Shown here: positions 29,828-39,471 of the stretch, piece by piece
How the letters are laid out: every line of letters starts with the position of its first letter
How positions within the stretch are numbered: position 1 is the stretch's first letter
Source: an uncultured Muribaculaceae bacterium
GTDB taxonomy: Bacteria; Bacteroidota; Bacteroidia; Bacteroidales; Muribaculaceae
Length of the DNA: 57,323 bases
Direction: 5' to 3'
Assembly: GCA_910584055.1 (NCBI GenBank)
Contig: CAJTZS010000025.1
Location: 1 to 57,323 of the forward strand
Notes under the pieces: generated by a model
Told to the model about the DNA's origin: nothing
Databases searched by the model: none
The model's input: the letters and a program-made list of their open reading frames with translations, nothing else
Made by a program: the position numbers and the translations under genes

Positions 29828-31357
29828 CTATTCCGCCCCATTCAGCCTCAGGATGGCATCCGCAATCTTACGGTCATTAGCCAAACGCGGAACCTTTCGT
29901 TGACCGCCAAGCTTTCCGTTACCGACTGAGTGAAGCCATCTGTCAAAAACTCCCGGAGGGACATCTACGATTTCCGGAGGGTCAAGAAAGATTGTATGGC
30001 TGCGTTTCGCATCGTAATCAGAATTAAGCCTACATAGCTCATTATCAAGGCTCATCGCAAAACCGTGCATGTCATCCGGTCTCCTGCCCCATTCCACAAG
30101 CCACTGATGCCTACCGCGATGATTACCCTCAGCAAACACCGGAGCGGCCGTATAATTGACAACGGAAGCCCCTGTCTGCCGGCAAACCTCCGCTATGGCG
30201 CGCTCTGCGTTCTCCTCCATCAATTCCTCCCCAAAGGCATTGATGAAGCATTTTGTCCGTCCCGAAAGGCGTATCTTGACCGGTGACGTTTCATATACAC
30301 GCACCGTGTCACCAGTATGATAGCGCCATAATCCATTGCTTGATGAAATCAACAATTCATAAACCTCCCCTTTCTGAAGATCCCATATCGGCACCGGTGT
30401 CGCGTCCCCATCCGTTACCGAAAGGAATTCGTAGAAGATGTCATTGTCAATGGTCAGCAACATAGACTTGTCTGCAGGATCGTTCTGCACGGCAAAAAAA
30501 CCTTCGGAGGCATTGTAATTTTCCACATAATGCATTTTCGTGGAATCCGTGAGCCGGTCATATTCTTCACGGTAAGGCTCGAAAGATATGCCTCCATGGA
30601 AAAAAACTTCCAACGACGGCCATGCCTCAGACAACTTGTCTACTCCTTTAGCTTTGACAATCTCTTTCGCCACTGTCAGGAACCACGACGGCACGCCTGA
30701 CATATTTGTGACATTGGCATCCTTGGCTGCCGCAACCAATGCCGGCAGTTTCACAGTCCAGTCGCCAAGGAGAGCCGTCCTCTTGTCGGGAACACGGAAA
30801 AGATTTATAAACGGATTGATCTTATCTATCAAGGTAGCACTCAAATCTCCAACTTTCACCCCACCGGCATCAAGCGAAAGCTCATTTGCAAACGAACCGC
30901 CCAGAATCATACCTTTGCCGCTGAACAGACGGCTGGATGGATTACTCCTAAGATAATGGGCCACGCTATCCGCCGCCCCCTTATAATGGCAACGCCTCAG
31001 GTTGTCGGGAGTGACAGGAATATATTTTGATTTTCCACCGGATGTCCCCGACGACTGGGCATAGTTACAGCAGACCCCGGGCCACAAGACATCTTTCTCC
31101 CCTCGGATCATCCTCATAACATCGGGCCGTATCATCTCATAATCACACAGCGGCACCCTGCGACTGAATTCCCCGTATGGATTCCTCATCGCAGCCATTT
31201 CACGAAAGCCATAGCGAAGTCCCACCTCGCTTGACGAAGCCCTATGCAGGAGCGAGCGCAACTGCTCAAGCTGCACATCCTTGCCTGCCGCGCCCCAACA
31301 ATCAGTGCGCTTCGCAACCCTGATAAAATATGGCCGTATAATCGGTGTCAGATCCAT
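29828..31357 (-). CDS. GH3 auxin-responsive promoter family protein
   Basis: A 509-residue protein of the GH3 family, acyl-adenylate-forming enzymes of the firefly-luciferase superfamily. In plants they conjugate amino acids to hormones; bacterial members are uncharacterised. Family motifs are present: SSGTSGGKSKYIPVT (about 100-114, ATP loop), SGVPSWFLTVAKEI, YNASEGFFAVQ (about 280-290) and YHTGDTVRVYE (about 345). The length is usual for bacterial GH3. It has its own promoter (-7 box at 31380-31387) and is divergent from the phospholipase gene. The reaction, presumably acid plus amine through an AMP ester, is inferred from the family. Confidence 0.88.
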   Translation of the reverse strand: MDLTPIIRPYFIRVAKRTDCWGAAGKDVQLEQLRSLLHRASSSEVGLRYGFREMAAMRNPYGEFSRRVPLCDYEMIRPDVMRMIRGEKDVLWPGVCCNYAQSSGTSGGKSKYIPVTPDNLRRCHYKGAADSVAHYLRSNPSSRLFSGKGMILGGSFANELSLDAGGVKVGDLSATLIDKINPFINLFRVPDKRTALLGDWTVKLPALVAAAKDANVTNMSGVPSWFLTVAKEIVKAKGVDKLSEAWPSLEVFFHGGISFEPYREEYDRLTDSTKMHYVENYNASEGFFAVQNDPADKSMLLTIDNDIFYEFLSVTDGDATPVPIWDLQKGEVYELLISSSNGLWRYHTGDTVRVYETSPVKIRLSGRTKCFINAFGEELMEENAERAIAEVCRQTGASVVNYTAAPVFAEGNHRGRHQWLVEWGRRPDDMHGFAMSLDNELCRLNSDYDAKRSHTIFLDPPEIVDVPPGVFDRWLHSVGNGKLGGQRKVPRLANDRKIADAILRLNGAE

Positions 31358-31379
31358 AGTGGGAATCGAATATAGTCTG

Positions 31380-31387
31380 CAAAATTA
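31380..31387 (-). promoter_or_regulatory. -7 box of the GH3-family gene
   Basis: TAATTTTG on the minus strand, 23 bases before the GH3 start codon. Confidence 0.5.
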
Positions 31388-31440
31388 ATAACATATTCCA
31401 TTATCTTCAAGTTTAATTTCATTTATCATCTTTTTTTTAA

Positions 31441-31448
31441 TAATTTTG
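31441..31448 (+). promoter_or_regulatory. -7 box of the phospholipase gene
   Basis: TAATTTTG. The predicted leader of about 46 bases contains the 17-base motif TTAGAGCTTGTTTAAAA (31467-31483), found unchanged upstream of the wzy gene at 49142-49158. Confidence 0.55.
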
Positions 31449-31500
31449 CAATAGATTAGGCATAGTTTAGAGCTTGTTTAAAAATAAATCAAATCAAATC

Positions 31501-32355
31501 ATGTCACGTACTGCTCAAAGGCATATATTCATTATCGCTTTCATACTTTCCCTATTATCGTCCCCCCTTGCAGATGCTCAAATCTTAAAGGTGGATCATC
31601 AGCACGGTTTCACCGACTCACTCCGGAACGAACTGGTAAACGCACCGTATTTCGGTCTGTTCAAGGATAATTATTTCACCGTCGGAACATCCATCGGACA
31701 AAAGCCCTCACGCACGAACTCCGATGTCAAGTTCCAGATTTCAATAGCCCAACGCCTTACGAGAACCACACTGCCGGGTAACTCTTTCATATTCCTGATG
31801 TACACTCAAAAAACGTTTTGGAATATCTTCGAGGAATCCCTACCTATGCGGGATATAAATTTCAATCCAGGCATCGGATGGTCAATCCCGTTCTTTTCCA
31901 AAGGAAGATATGCCGGCAAATTCACCCTACTCCTCGAACATGAAAGCAACGGACGCGACAGCATACAGTCGCGCAGCTGGAACAGGATCACATTCTCGGC
32001 ATCCACGATCATTGACAGATGGCTGATGGTTCACGCAAAATTCTGGATACCCATCATCGACGGAGAAAACAATAAGGATATACTCCGTTATTGCGGTATA
32101 TGTCAGGGAGGCGTGGCCGTGACAACTCCCGACAAGAAATTCGGGTGGGCACTCACATTAGTGAAACGCATGGGATGGAACTTCAATTTCAACACCATAT
32201 TTGAATTCAACTGGCGTATCCACAAAAAATCCAACCAATATCTATTCCTACAATATTACAACGGTTACGGAGAGAACTTACTCGATTACAATAAGTTCCA
32301 CTCCCGCCTTAGGGTAGGAATCGTAATTAAACCCAGGTTCTTCTCAGAATTTTGA
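31501..32355 (+). CDS. pldA: Outer membrane phospholipase A (OMPLA/PldA family)
   Basis: A 284-residue outer-membrane beta-barrel lipase that hydrolyses phospholipids in the outer leaflet. It has a signal peptide (to about residue 26, PLADA). The catalytic region LLLEHESNGRDS supplies the active-site His and Ser in the family pattern H-x-S-N-G (about residues 143-148). The upstream FQISIAQRL and YTQKTFWNIFE strands and the downstream SWNR turn match OMPLA. The length (about 260 mature residues) suits a 12-strand barrel. The start is ATG 31501; an upstream TTG at 31474 lies inside the leader motif. It probably has its own promoter, with a glycosyltransferase gene following after 27 bases. Confidence 0.88.
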   Translation: MSRTAQRHIFIIAFILSLLSSPLADAQILKVDHQHGFTDSLRNELVNAPYFGLFKDNYFTVGTSIGQKPSRTNSDVKFQISIAQRLTRTTLPGNSFIFLMYTQKTFWNIFEESLPMRDINFNPGIGWSIPFFSKGRYAGKFTLLLEHESNGRDSIQSRSWNRITFSASTIIDRWLMVHAKFWIPIIDGENNKDILRYCGICQGGVAVTTPDKKFGWALTLVKRMGWNFNFNTIFEFNWRIHKKSNQYLFLQYYNGYGENLLDYNKFHSRLRVGIVIKPRFFSEF

Positions 32356-32382
32356 TACGCGGACAATTGATAATTTTGCATT

Positions 32383-33576
32383 ATGTATTATGAATTGAGC
32401 TTGATATTGATAGGCATAGCACTAATGCTCTCTGTCTTCACTTTAATATGGCTTGAACGCCCTTTGATTCGCGTAGGTTCCTACAAACAGAAGGAAGACA
32501 TTTCTCCAGACCTCCCCGCTCCTAAAATATCCGTGATTGTGTATTCGCAGGTTTCGGAGGAGGAACTTATGGACTATCTTGAGGTCTTAAGGAATCAGGA
32601 TTATCCGGACTTCGAAGTTGTTGTGGTTTGTGAATCCACTGCGGAAAGCAATGAGATTCTCTCCGAAAGTTGCAACCGCAGGTTCAACAACGTATACGTG
32701 ACCTTCATCCCTCCAGGCTCCCATAACCTTAGCCGCCGTAAACTGGCCCTGACCATCGGAATGAAGGCGGCCAAGGGAGAAATCGTCGTTACCACTACAG
32801 CCAATGCTGAAATACAGTCCTGCCGCTGGCTTTCCACACTGATCGCACCTTTCCGGGGAGAAAAGGCCGAGAGCACCGATGTGTCGCTGGGATATTCCCA
32901 TCTTGATTATTCTCAGATGAAGGGCTGGGGGAAATGGTATCGCGAATTTGTAGCCGTCCTGACAAATGCAGGATGGATCGGTTACGCCCTTGCCGGAAAC
33001 CCATATCGCGGCGACGGCAACAACCTCGCATTCAGACGTAAACTGTTTTTTGAGCATAAAGGTTATTCCCAGAGCATGTATATTCATTCGGGAGATGACG
33101 ATATATTTATCCGCGAGATAGCCACCGGAGAGAATACTGCAATGGTACTTGACCGGGAATCAATACTATCCATCGGATGGGGAGAGGCATCGACACGCAT
33201 GTGGCGCACACGCAAGGAGCAATATGACTTCACTTCACATTGGCTTCCACAAGGGCCGTTCCTACGGGCCGGCGCAACCTCAACCATGCAGTGGATCATA
33301 TTGTTTCTATATGCAGGGGCTGGAATAACCGGATATCTGCACGTCGGCAACCGTTATGACATACACGCATATGTTGCCGCCATTCTGGCAGCTTTCCTTC
33401 TCCTTTCCTTTCAACTCGCGGAAATAATAATATACCGCAGAGCTGCAAAAAAAATGGATGCCACAAGACTTTGGTGGGCACTCCCCTTCTTCCGTCTTGC
33501 CAGACCGGTGCTCAACAAGCTGTTCAGCTTCCGGCACCGTCACACCCGCCGATGGAATTACACATGGACACGGTAA
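32383..33576 (+). CDS. Membrane-bound family 2 glycosyltransferase
   Basis: A 397-residue GT-A enzyme with one N-terminal transmembrane helix (about 3-22), a catalytic GT2 domain (about 48-290) and two C-terminal helices (about 305-352). The nucleotide-binding start is ISVIVYSQVSEEEL. The usual DxD site is degenerate (TTTANAEIQ), while the acceptor/catalytic segment keeps SGDDDIF (about 238-244) and a WRTRKEQ helix resembling the R/QxxRW motif of processive enzymes. It adds sugars to a lipid or polysaccharide at the inner membrane; the substrate is unknown. It follows pldA by 27 bases and may share its transcript. Confidence 0.82.
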   Translation: MYYELSLILIGIALMLSVFTLIWLERPLIRVGSYKQKEDISPDLPAPKISVIVYSQVSEEELMDYLEVLRNQDYPDFEVVVVCESTAESNEILSESCNRRFNNVYVTFIPPGSHNLSRRKLALTIGMKAAKGEIVVTTTANAEIQSCRWLSTLIAPFRGEKAESTDVSLGYSHLDYSQMKGWGKWYREFVAVLTNAGWIGYALAGNPYRGDGNNLAFRRKLFFEHKGYSQSMYIHSGDDDIFIREIATGENTAMVLDRESILSIGWGEASTRMWRTRKEQYDFTSHWLPQGPFLRAGATSTMQWIILFLYAGAGITGYLHVGNRYDIHAYVAAILAAFLLLSFQLAEIIIYRRAAKKMDATRLWWALPFFRLARPVLNKLFSFRHRHTRRWNYTWTR

Positions 33577-33584
33577 TGCACTTA

Positions 33585-33675
33585 TAGGCTTTAGGCCTTA
33601 GGTGTTAGACGCTTCGCCGAATAAAAACTAAAGCCTAAAAACATTAAACATTACTCATTAAACATTATACATTAA
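33585..33675. repeat. Palindrome and CATTA-type repeats upstream of the mrp gene
   Basis: TAGGCTTTA (33585-33593) pairs perfectly with TAAAGCCTA (33629-33637). It is followed by degenerate ACATTAAACATTA units like those at 11117-11166. No promoter box is clear. Confidence 0.4.
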
Positions 33676-33677
33676 CT

Positions 33678-34793
33678 ATGACTCTATATCCAAATCTTAT
33701 TCTGGACGCGCTCAAAACCGTCAGGTATCCGGGCAATGGCAAAAGCCTTGCCGAGAACCATATGATTGAGGACGACATCCGCATTGACGGCAATAAAGTC
33801 TCGTTCTCCCTGATCTTTGACAAACAGACAGACCCATTTATCCGTTCTGTTGTGCGTGCCTCCGAGGCAGCCATAGCATCTGCAATTTCTCCGGATGTAG
33901 ACGTAACCATAGCTGTGAAAACTCGCACGGCTGCGGCTCCGGCAAAACCGGAAGTACTTCCGGGAGTGAAAAACATTGTGGGTGTAAGTTCCGGCAAAGG
34001 TGGTGTCGGGAAATCAACTGTCGCAGCAAACCTCGCCGTAGCATTAGCAGCAAAAGGCTATAAGGTTGGATTGCTGGATGCCGATATTTTCGGACCGTCC
34101 ATGCCTAAAATGTTTGGCGTGGAAGACGAGCAGCTCTACATGGTAAAAAAGGAAGGACGCGACTGGATTGAGCCAATAGAAAGATACGGGGTAAAGATGC
34201 TTTCAATCGGATTCCTTGTTGACAAAGAGAAACCGGTACTCTGGCGTGGTGGCATGGCAAGTAACGCTTTGAAACAGCTGATCTCCGATGCATGGTGGGG
34301 AGATCTGGATTATTTCCTTATCGACATGCCTCCGGGCACAAGCGATATACATCTCACACTCGTACAGACGTTGCCAATCACCGGAGTGGTAGTTGTAAGC
34401 ACTCCGCAGGAAGTGGCTCTCGCTGACGCACGCAAAGGTATCGCAATGTTTACAGGTGATGCCGTGAACGTTCCTATTCTTGGACTTGTAGAAAATATGG
34501 CTTGGTTCACACCTGCACAGCATCCCGATGAACGTTACTATATATTCGGAGAAGGTGGTGCGGTAAGATTAGCGGAAGAACAAGGAGTTAAACTGCTTGC
34601 ACAGATACCACTTGTAATGGATATCAGGAGTCACGCCGATGAGGGAGCGCCCGTCGCACTTGAATTGGAAACGAATCCTGCCACAGCAAGTATCGAAGCC
34701 CAGGCATTCGGCACACTCGCCAACAATGTAATCGCAGCCGTAGATGAGCGCAACGCCACATTACCCCCAACTTCAAAGGTGGCTATGCATTAA
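33678..34793 (+). CDS. apbC: Mrp/NBP35 family Fe-S cluster carrier ATPase (ApbC)
   Basis: A 371-residue P-loop ATPase thought to carry and deliver iron-sulfur clusters. The N-terminal MIP18/DUF59-like domain (about 1-85) is followed by the deviant Walker A GKGGVGKST (about 106-114), the LLDADIFGPSMPKMFG switch region, LIDMPPGTSD (about 215) and STPQEVALADARKG. The Cys-x-x-Cys pair that binds the bridging cluster in ApbC/NBP35 is not present in the VENMAWFTPAQHPDERYYIFG segment, where it would be expected. Bacteroidota members seem to share this change, so cluster binding must differ. Its 3' end overlaps the convergent trmB gene by 11 bases. Confidence 0.9.
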   Translation: MTLYPNLILDALKTVRYPGNGKSLAENHMIEDDIRIDGNKVSFSLIFDKQTDPFIRSVVRASEAAIASAISPDVDVTIAVKTRTAAAPAKPEVLPGVKNIVGVSSGKGGVGKSTVAANLAVALAAKGYKVGLLDADIFGPSMPKMFGVEDEQLYMVKKEGRDWIEPIERYGVKMLSIGFLVDKEKPVLWRGGMASNALKQLISDAWWGDLDYFLIDMPPGTSDIHLTLVQTLPITGVVVVSTPQEVALADARKGIAMFTGDAVNVPILGLVENMAWFTPAQHPDERYYIFGEGGAVRLAEEQGVKLLAQIPLVMDIRSHADEGAPVALELETNPATASIEAQAFGTLANNVIAAVDERNATLPPTSKVAMH

Positions 34794-35523
34794 ACCGCGC
34801 CATTGCATGGTAATCATCACGAGGTATATCCTCTGATTCCGGTTCTTTCAATTCTCCTTCAGCAGGAAGTCGGAACGACAGGAGTTTTATCTTCTTACCA
34901 CGGGAAAGCCATTGCTGCTCATAGAATGTTTTTATCGATGACACAGGATCGGCATTGCCGGAGCCATAAAGGTCATCGGTATTCATCAACACTTCAAACC
35001 CGTTGAGTTCTATGAGACGGCGTGTGTATTCATAAAGGAAAGGAGAATCTGTCTTCAGATTCACAATGCCATTATCACGGAGCAAACAACGATAAAGATT
35101 CAGGAAGCGCGTAGACGTCAGTCGTTTGCGCGTTTTCTGCATTTGTGGGTCAGGGAAGGTGATCCAAAGCTCTTCAACTTCACCGGGGACAAAGAATTTA
35201 TCAATATTCTCTATCTCTGCCCTAAGGAAAGCGGCATTTGAAATCGCCTCTTCCTCTACAGTCTTAGCACCACGCCACATACGAGCACCCTTGATATCAA
35301 CACCTATGTAGTTTCGTTCGGAATCACTCTTTGCAAGCCCAACGGTATATTCACCTTTGCCACATCCAAGTTCTACAACTATCGGGGCTTCACGCTTAAA
35401 GAATTCAGCATTCCATAATCCCCGGTGAGGGAAACCGTTCTTGATAAATTCCTCACGTGGATATTGAAGCACACATGCAAACTCCCGCATCTCTGCGAAT
35501 TTTTTCAATTTATTCTTTCCCAT
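34783..35523 (-). CDS. trmB: tRNA (guanine-N7)-methyltransferase TrmB
   Basis: A 246-residue SAM-dependent enzyme forming m7G46 in the variable loop of tRNA. Signature motifs are present: the SAM site VVELGCGKGEYTVGLA (about 50-65), NYIGVDIKGARMWRG, and the family-specific FPDPQMQKTRKRLTS (about 122-136) containing catalytic and tRNA-binding residues. The N-terminal basic helix and C-terminal extension fit bacterial TrmB. It is followed downstream by a convergent 11-base overlap with apbC, and it lies 36 bases after the BspA-like gene on the same strand. Confidence 0.93.
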   Translation of the reverse strand: MGKNKLKKFAEMREFACVLQYPREEFIKNGFPHRGLWNAEFFKREAPIVVELGCGKGEYTVGLAKSDSERNYIGVDIKGARMWRGAKTVEEEAISNAAFLRAEIENIDKFFVPGEVEELWITFPDPQMQKTRKRLTSTRFLNLYRCLLRDNGIVNLKTDSPFLYEYTRRLIELNGFEVLMNTDDLYGSGNADPVSSIKTFYEQQWLSRGKKIKLLSFRLPAEGELKEPESEDIPRDDYHAMARFNA

Positions 35524-35559
35524 ATCGTAACCAATAACAAGTTCTATATCTTGCCGGAC

Positions 35560-36894
35560 TTATTTCATCATTTTCACAAACTTTACTATTCCACCGGCAT
35601 TTATACGCACCAACACGATATCATCGGCAAACGGACCGATCGCGTATTCTTCTACGCCCGGCATAGCGTCAGCAAGAAGCACGCCTGCAAGCGAAAACAC
35701 CTCAATGTGATTAATCGGCTGGTTTGAATTCACTTTGATGTCGTCTCCAACACAAGCTATATCAATTCTTACCGCTTCATTTGTAATGTCATTGATGCCG
35801 GTAACATCCGCACCGATCTTAAAATCCTTCCAGACCGGGGCTGTGCGCCACAGCTCCTCATCCTCCTTAGCCATGACAAGTGAAACCTTACTTACATCCA
35901 CTCCCGAAAAAGCTTCCGGAGAACAAACAGGCACATCCTTTCCTCTTTCCGACACATCCACAGATTTCAGATTCGCTGCATTCCGAAAGGCATAATCCTT
36001 GATTTCCTTCACAGCCGGATGAATCACTATTGTATCCGCTTTAAGATTGGCGTATGCTCCTTCTTCAATAATATCACCGGTCACGCCCCCAAGAATCATC
36101 ATCACGCCTGTATTAGCCATTGCCAAAGCTGCGCTATTCGAAGGTGTTCCGGTTATATGTCCGAGTACCCCGTCATTAAAAAAAGCCCCATCACCCAATT
36201 TAGCGCCATTGCGTATCACAACCTCCAACAGTGAAGGCATTTCAGCAAAAGCATAGTCTCCAACCTGCGACACTGAGGGGATATTGAGTTTTTCAACTCC
36301 GCTTTTCATGAAGGCACGGTTTTCTATTGTTGTCACAGTTGTCGGGATAGATAGACGCTTCATCTCGGAGCATCCGTAAAAACACTGTTCAGGGATAGTT
36401 TTCACGGATGTTGCAGACAGATCTGCCGATTGCAGTGAAGAGCACAGGTAGAAAGCTCTTGGTTCAATAGAAGATACGGTTGCCGGGAATTCAATCGATA
36501 CCAATGGAGTCTCGGCAAAGGCAGCCTCGCCAATTATTGAAACTGATGCCGGCAATTTCACGTTTTTCACATGAGTAGAAAAAAGAGCATAGGGAGGTAT
36601 CTCGCCATCGTAAAATTCCGAGCGTTCCATATATCTCGAATTCTTTAATGTTACACCCTTTATCGCCAATCCGGACATATCAATATCCGTCACCGACTCT
36701 GGTAGATATTTTAAAGAGGCAAGATCAATCGATGTGACCTCTCCTTGAAGCACCAATGCCACTGGATGCGATTTGCTCCATTTCTTTACCAACGAAGGCA
36801 ACAGACCCTGCTTAAGAATCACAGTCTCGGCGTCAACACAGAATGCCGTGCACATAACTGCTAAAACCGCAACAATATTTCTTAGAACTCTCAT
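35560..36894 (-). CDS. Secreted BspA-type leucine-rich repeat protein
   Basis: A 444-residue exported protein (signal peptide about 1-22) with tandem LRR_5 or BspA-like repeats of about 23 residues (about 80-330), such as VKLPASVSIIGEAAFAETPLV, LSIPTTVTTIENRAFMKSGV and IVIHPAVKEIKDYAFRNAANL. These repeats form a solenoid used for binding host proteins, other cells or glycans. The C-terminal 80 residues are a beta domain ending in INAGGIVKFVKM, which resembles tails seen on secreted Bacteroidales proteins. It lies between porZ (21 bases upstream) and trmB on the same strand. The binding partner is unknown. Confidence 0.85.
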   Translation of the reverse strand: MRVLRNIVAVLAVMCTAFCVDAETVILKQGLLPSLVKKWSKSHPVALVLQGEVTSIDLASLKYLPESVTDIDMSGLAIKGVTLKNSRYMERSEFYDGEIPPYALFSTHVKNVKLPASVSIIGEAAFAETPLVSIEFPATVSSIEPRAFYLCSSLQSADLSATSVKTIPEQCFYGCSEMKRLSIPTTVTTIENRAFMKSGVEKLNIPSVSQVGDYAFAEMPSLLEVVIRNGAKLGDGAFFNDGVLGHITGTPSNSAALAMANTGVMMILGGVTGDIIEEGAYANLKADTIVIHPAVKEIKDYAFRNAANLKSVDVSERGKDVPVCSPEAFSGVDVSKVSLVMAKEDEELWRTAPVWKDFKIGADVTGINDITNEAVRIDIACVGDDIKVNSNQPINHIEVFSLAGVLLADAMPGVEEYAIGPFADDIVLVRINAGGIVKFVKMMK

Positions 36895-36915
36895 ATGATG
36901 TAACGCAATGTTATA

Positions 36916-39411
36916 TTAATTTACGACTAATACTTTTCCAGCCGTTGAAAAACTCTCACCATCCGGAGCACCGGATACCAGAACATAATACACCCCTCCG
37001 GGAACACGTTTGGAATTAAGGTTGGTCACATCCCATCGAGCTTCGCCACCGGCTGCGAATCCTACTTCCTTGATCAAATTGCCTCCGGCATCCACAATCT
37101 TTACAAGGGCATTGTCAGCAACACCTTCAATCGTCACATAACCGAAATAATCAGGACGTACAGGATTGGGATATATCAAAGCCTTATTATCTGAATCACC
37201 GCCTGCTGAGGTTGACAGAAAAAGCTCAGCAAGACCCTTGTCAGTAGAAATCATCATGGAATTGTTTTCCGGATTATAGCAGATACTGTAAACCGTATTG
37301 TCTGGAAGTTCAGAATTATCGGTTGTATACGTGCGCAACACTTCGGTGCCATCACCGGATGTGACAACAATGCCACCTCCTCCGGTTCCAAACCATTTAC
37401 GCCCTGAATTATCCGGAATGATACAGTTCACATTTACCCCATCAAGAAGGTAATCCGCCAGATTCGTACCGTCGTTTCTCGAAACCTTGATACGATTCAC
37501 CCGTCCCCCTGTCTTCATTATCTCTGACGGTCGGAAATTGAGGACTCCATTGTCGAGTCCCAGCCAGATAAGACCATTGGCAGTATCTTCATAAACTGAC
37601 ATTATATAAGCAAATTCAACTTTTAAACCATCTTGATCTGTAAATTCCTTTATATCCACTCGCTCATCATCATTCTGGTTATCAAGTGTTCCCTTATGAT
37701 CAATAAAGACAGGTGCTCCACCCCATGAACCAGAATAATACATAAGAATATTACGATAAGACGGGCTATGCAAAGGAATAATCTTTTGTGAAGCAGAACC
37801 TACAAGATTCTTTATCCTCCATTTTGTCATAGGCTTGAATGAGGATGCATTATTAGAAGCCAATCGATTATCTTTTGCCCAATACCAAAACTCCACGTCA
37901 TCCCCGGTCGGAGTCTGCTCCTTCTCTCTGGCTTCTTTATTGACATCATAATCAAACCATGCAACCCACATGGTTCCATTGTTATCAAAAAGAGGGGACG
38001 AAAAAGAACATGACAGTGCATATGATTGATCTTTGACAACCGGGATAAAGCCTGCCAAACCGTTTGCACTATCACCAACCCTGCCTAATCGCAAAGATTT
38101 CGATGGATCCTCAAGATCAAGCCGCATTATACCATGAGTATAGCTACCGCTATAAATATGATTTGTATTTGCCGGATCTACAGCAATTCCATTTGGATTC
38201 CATTGCTCAAAGGCGGCATTTGGAGCTCGATAAGCAGCCGACATTGGTGTCCATGTCAAACCTTTGAGAGAGGCAATCAAATCAGTGGTATATTCCCATT
38301 GAGTGGTAAAATTATGGTTGATTCCATGATTCCTGACAAGCATACCATAAACAGGATGATACACCATATTGTCACTCTTGAAAGCATTAGCTGCATTAGG
38401 ACATAGTTTTTCCATCTCAACAATCCATCCCCTATCTGCACTGAAAGTCTTTCTCACCAGTCCATATCGATCTTTATTAATCCAGAAGGAGTTTCCACTC
38501 CATCCTCCGATTATATCGTTATAATCTTCTTCCGCTTTGCCAAAATGCAGGGTACTCAAATCCTCCTTTATCTTGAATATATCAAAATACCCGGTTAGCA
38601 ACACTCCTTCCCAACATGGTTCAAGACTCTTTATAAAAGTATTATAAATCCATTGGGTTGACAGACTACCTGTAGAATCCGTCTGAACACAATAAACCAG
38701 ACCATCCCATCCTGAGTTCATCCATACCAACATTTTATCTTTGGCAAGACGAGCAGAACGTTTTATATTTGAGAATTCACCTAATGGTTGGTATTCATCA
38801 AATGTCATTGCCGATCTATCGGCATAACGCAAACCTTCCGAATTTCCAAGAACCACATGGTCATCTATTCTGAAGGCACTCACAAGAGGAACTCCAAAAT
38901 TATAAGTTCGCACAATCTCCCCTGCCGCATCATCAATCAATATGTAGCCAAATTCCGTGGCAAGATAAATTTCATTTGCATCCGCATAAAAAGAGATTCC
39001 GTTGACTTTCTTTTCGTATCCGGAATTAGCGAGTTTAAGACCTGGTATGTTTACAACCTTCCCATCATCATAGACCAGATCGATATTCCCATTATCGTAA
39101 ACAATTAATAGATAATTCTTATCAAAATTATATTCGGCACAATGAATGATGTTTTCCGACAATAGATTTTGACGGCATAGAAACTCAATTTCTTCTGCGT
39201 CTTTATCTGTACGGAACAGATGGAAATATGTATTCGTATTGTCACCAGCATTCTCTATAAATGGCTGGCATCGACTAAGGAAATAAGTATATTCCGGAGT
39301 ATCGATGATCCGCTCTATTTTCCCATCAAAAGTTGGATGCAAACGCCATTGCTCTGCAAAAACGAGCAACGGCATCATCGTCAATAATATATAGGATATT
39401 ATTCGTTTCAA
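36916..39411 (-). CDS. porZ: PorZ-like type IX secretion protein
   Basis: An 831-residue exported protein (signal peptide about 1-19) with two beta-propeller-like domains and a C-terminal type IX sorting domain. The N-terminal pattern WRLHPTFDGKIERI, followed by LLIVYDNGNIDLVYDDGKV and ISFYADANEIYLATEFGYILID, is like PorZ of Porphyromonas gingivalis, a surface subunit of the attachment complex that delivers anionic LPS to sortase PorU. The propeller repeats continue to about 720 (DNGVLNF, GRKWFGTGGGGI, DKGLAELFLS). The CTD begins at ALIYPNPVRPDYFG and ends in KVLVVN. The gene precedes the BspA-like gene. No other T9SS component is in the window. Confidence 0.75.
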   Translation of the reverse strand: MKRIISYILLTMMPLLVFAEQWRLHPTFDGKIERIIDTPEYTYFLSRCQPFIENAGDNTNTYFHLFRTDKDAEEIEFLCRQNLLSENIIHCAEYNFDKNYLLIVYDNGNIDLVYDDGKVVNIPGLKLANSGYEKKVNGISFYADANEIYLATEFGYILIDDAAGEIVRTYNFGVPLVSAFRIDDHVVLGNSEGLRYADRSAMTFDEYQPLGEFSNIKRSARLAKDKMLVWMNSGWDGLVYCVQTDSTGSLSTQWIYNTFIKSLEPCWEGVLLTGYFDIFKIKEDLSTLHFGKAEEDYNDIIGGWSGNSFWINKDRYGLVRKTFSADRGWIVEMEKLCPNAANAFKSDNMVYHPVYGMLVRNHGINHNFTTQWEYTTDLIASLKGLTWTPMSAAYRAPNAAFEQWNPNGIAVDPANTNHIYSGSYTHGIMRLDLEDPSKSLRLGRVGDSANGLAGFIPVVKDQSYALSCSFSSPLFDNNGTMWVAWFDYDVNKEAREKEQTPTGDDVEFWYWAKDNRLASNNASSFKPMTKWRIKNLVGSASQKIIPLHSPSYRNILMYYSGSWGGAPVFIDHKGTLDNQNDDERVDIKEFTDQDGLKVEFAYIMSVYEDTANGLIWLGLDNGVLNFRPSEIMKTGGRVNRIKVSRNDGTNLADYLLDGVNVNCIIPDNSGRKWFGTGGGGIVVTSGDGTEVLRTYTTDNSELPDNTVYSICYNPENNSMMISTDKGLAELFLSTSAGGDSDNKALIYPNPVRPDYFGYVTIEGVADNALVKIVDAGGNLIKEVGFAAGGEARWDVTNLNSKRVPGGVYYVLVSGAPDGESFSTAGKVLVVN

Positions 39412-39471
39412 ATCAGTCAGTAATAAATTATTTATTTAAGTTTCGCAAGCTTCAACTTAAAGTTTAAGAGT

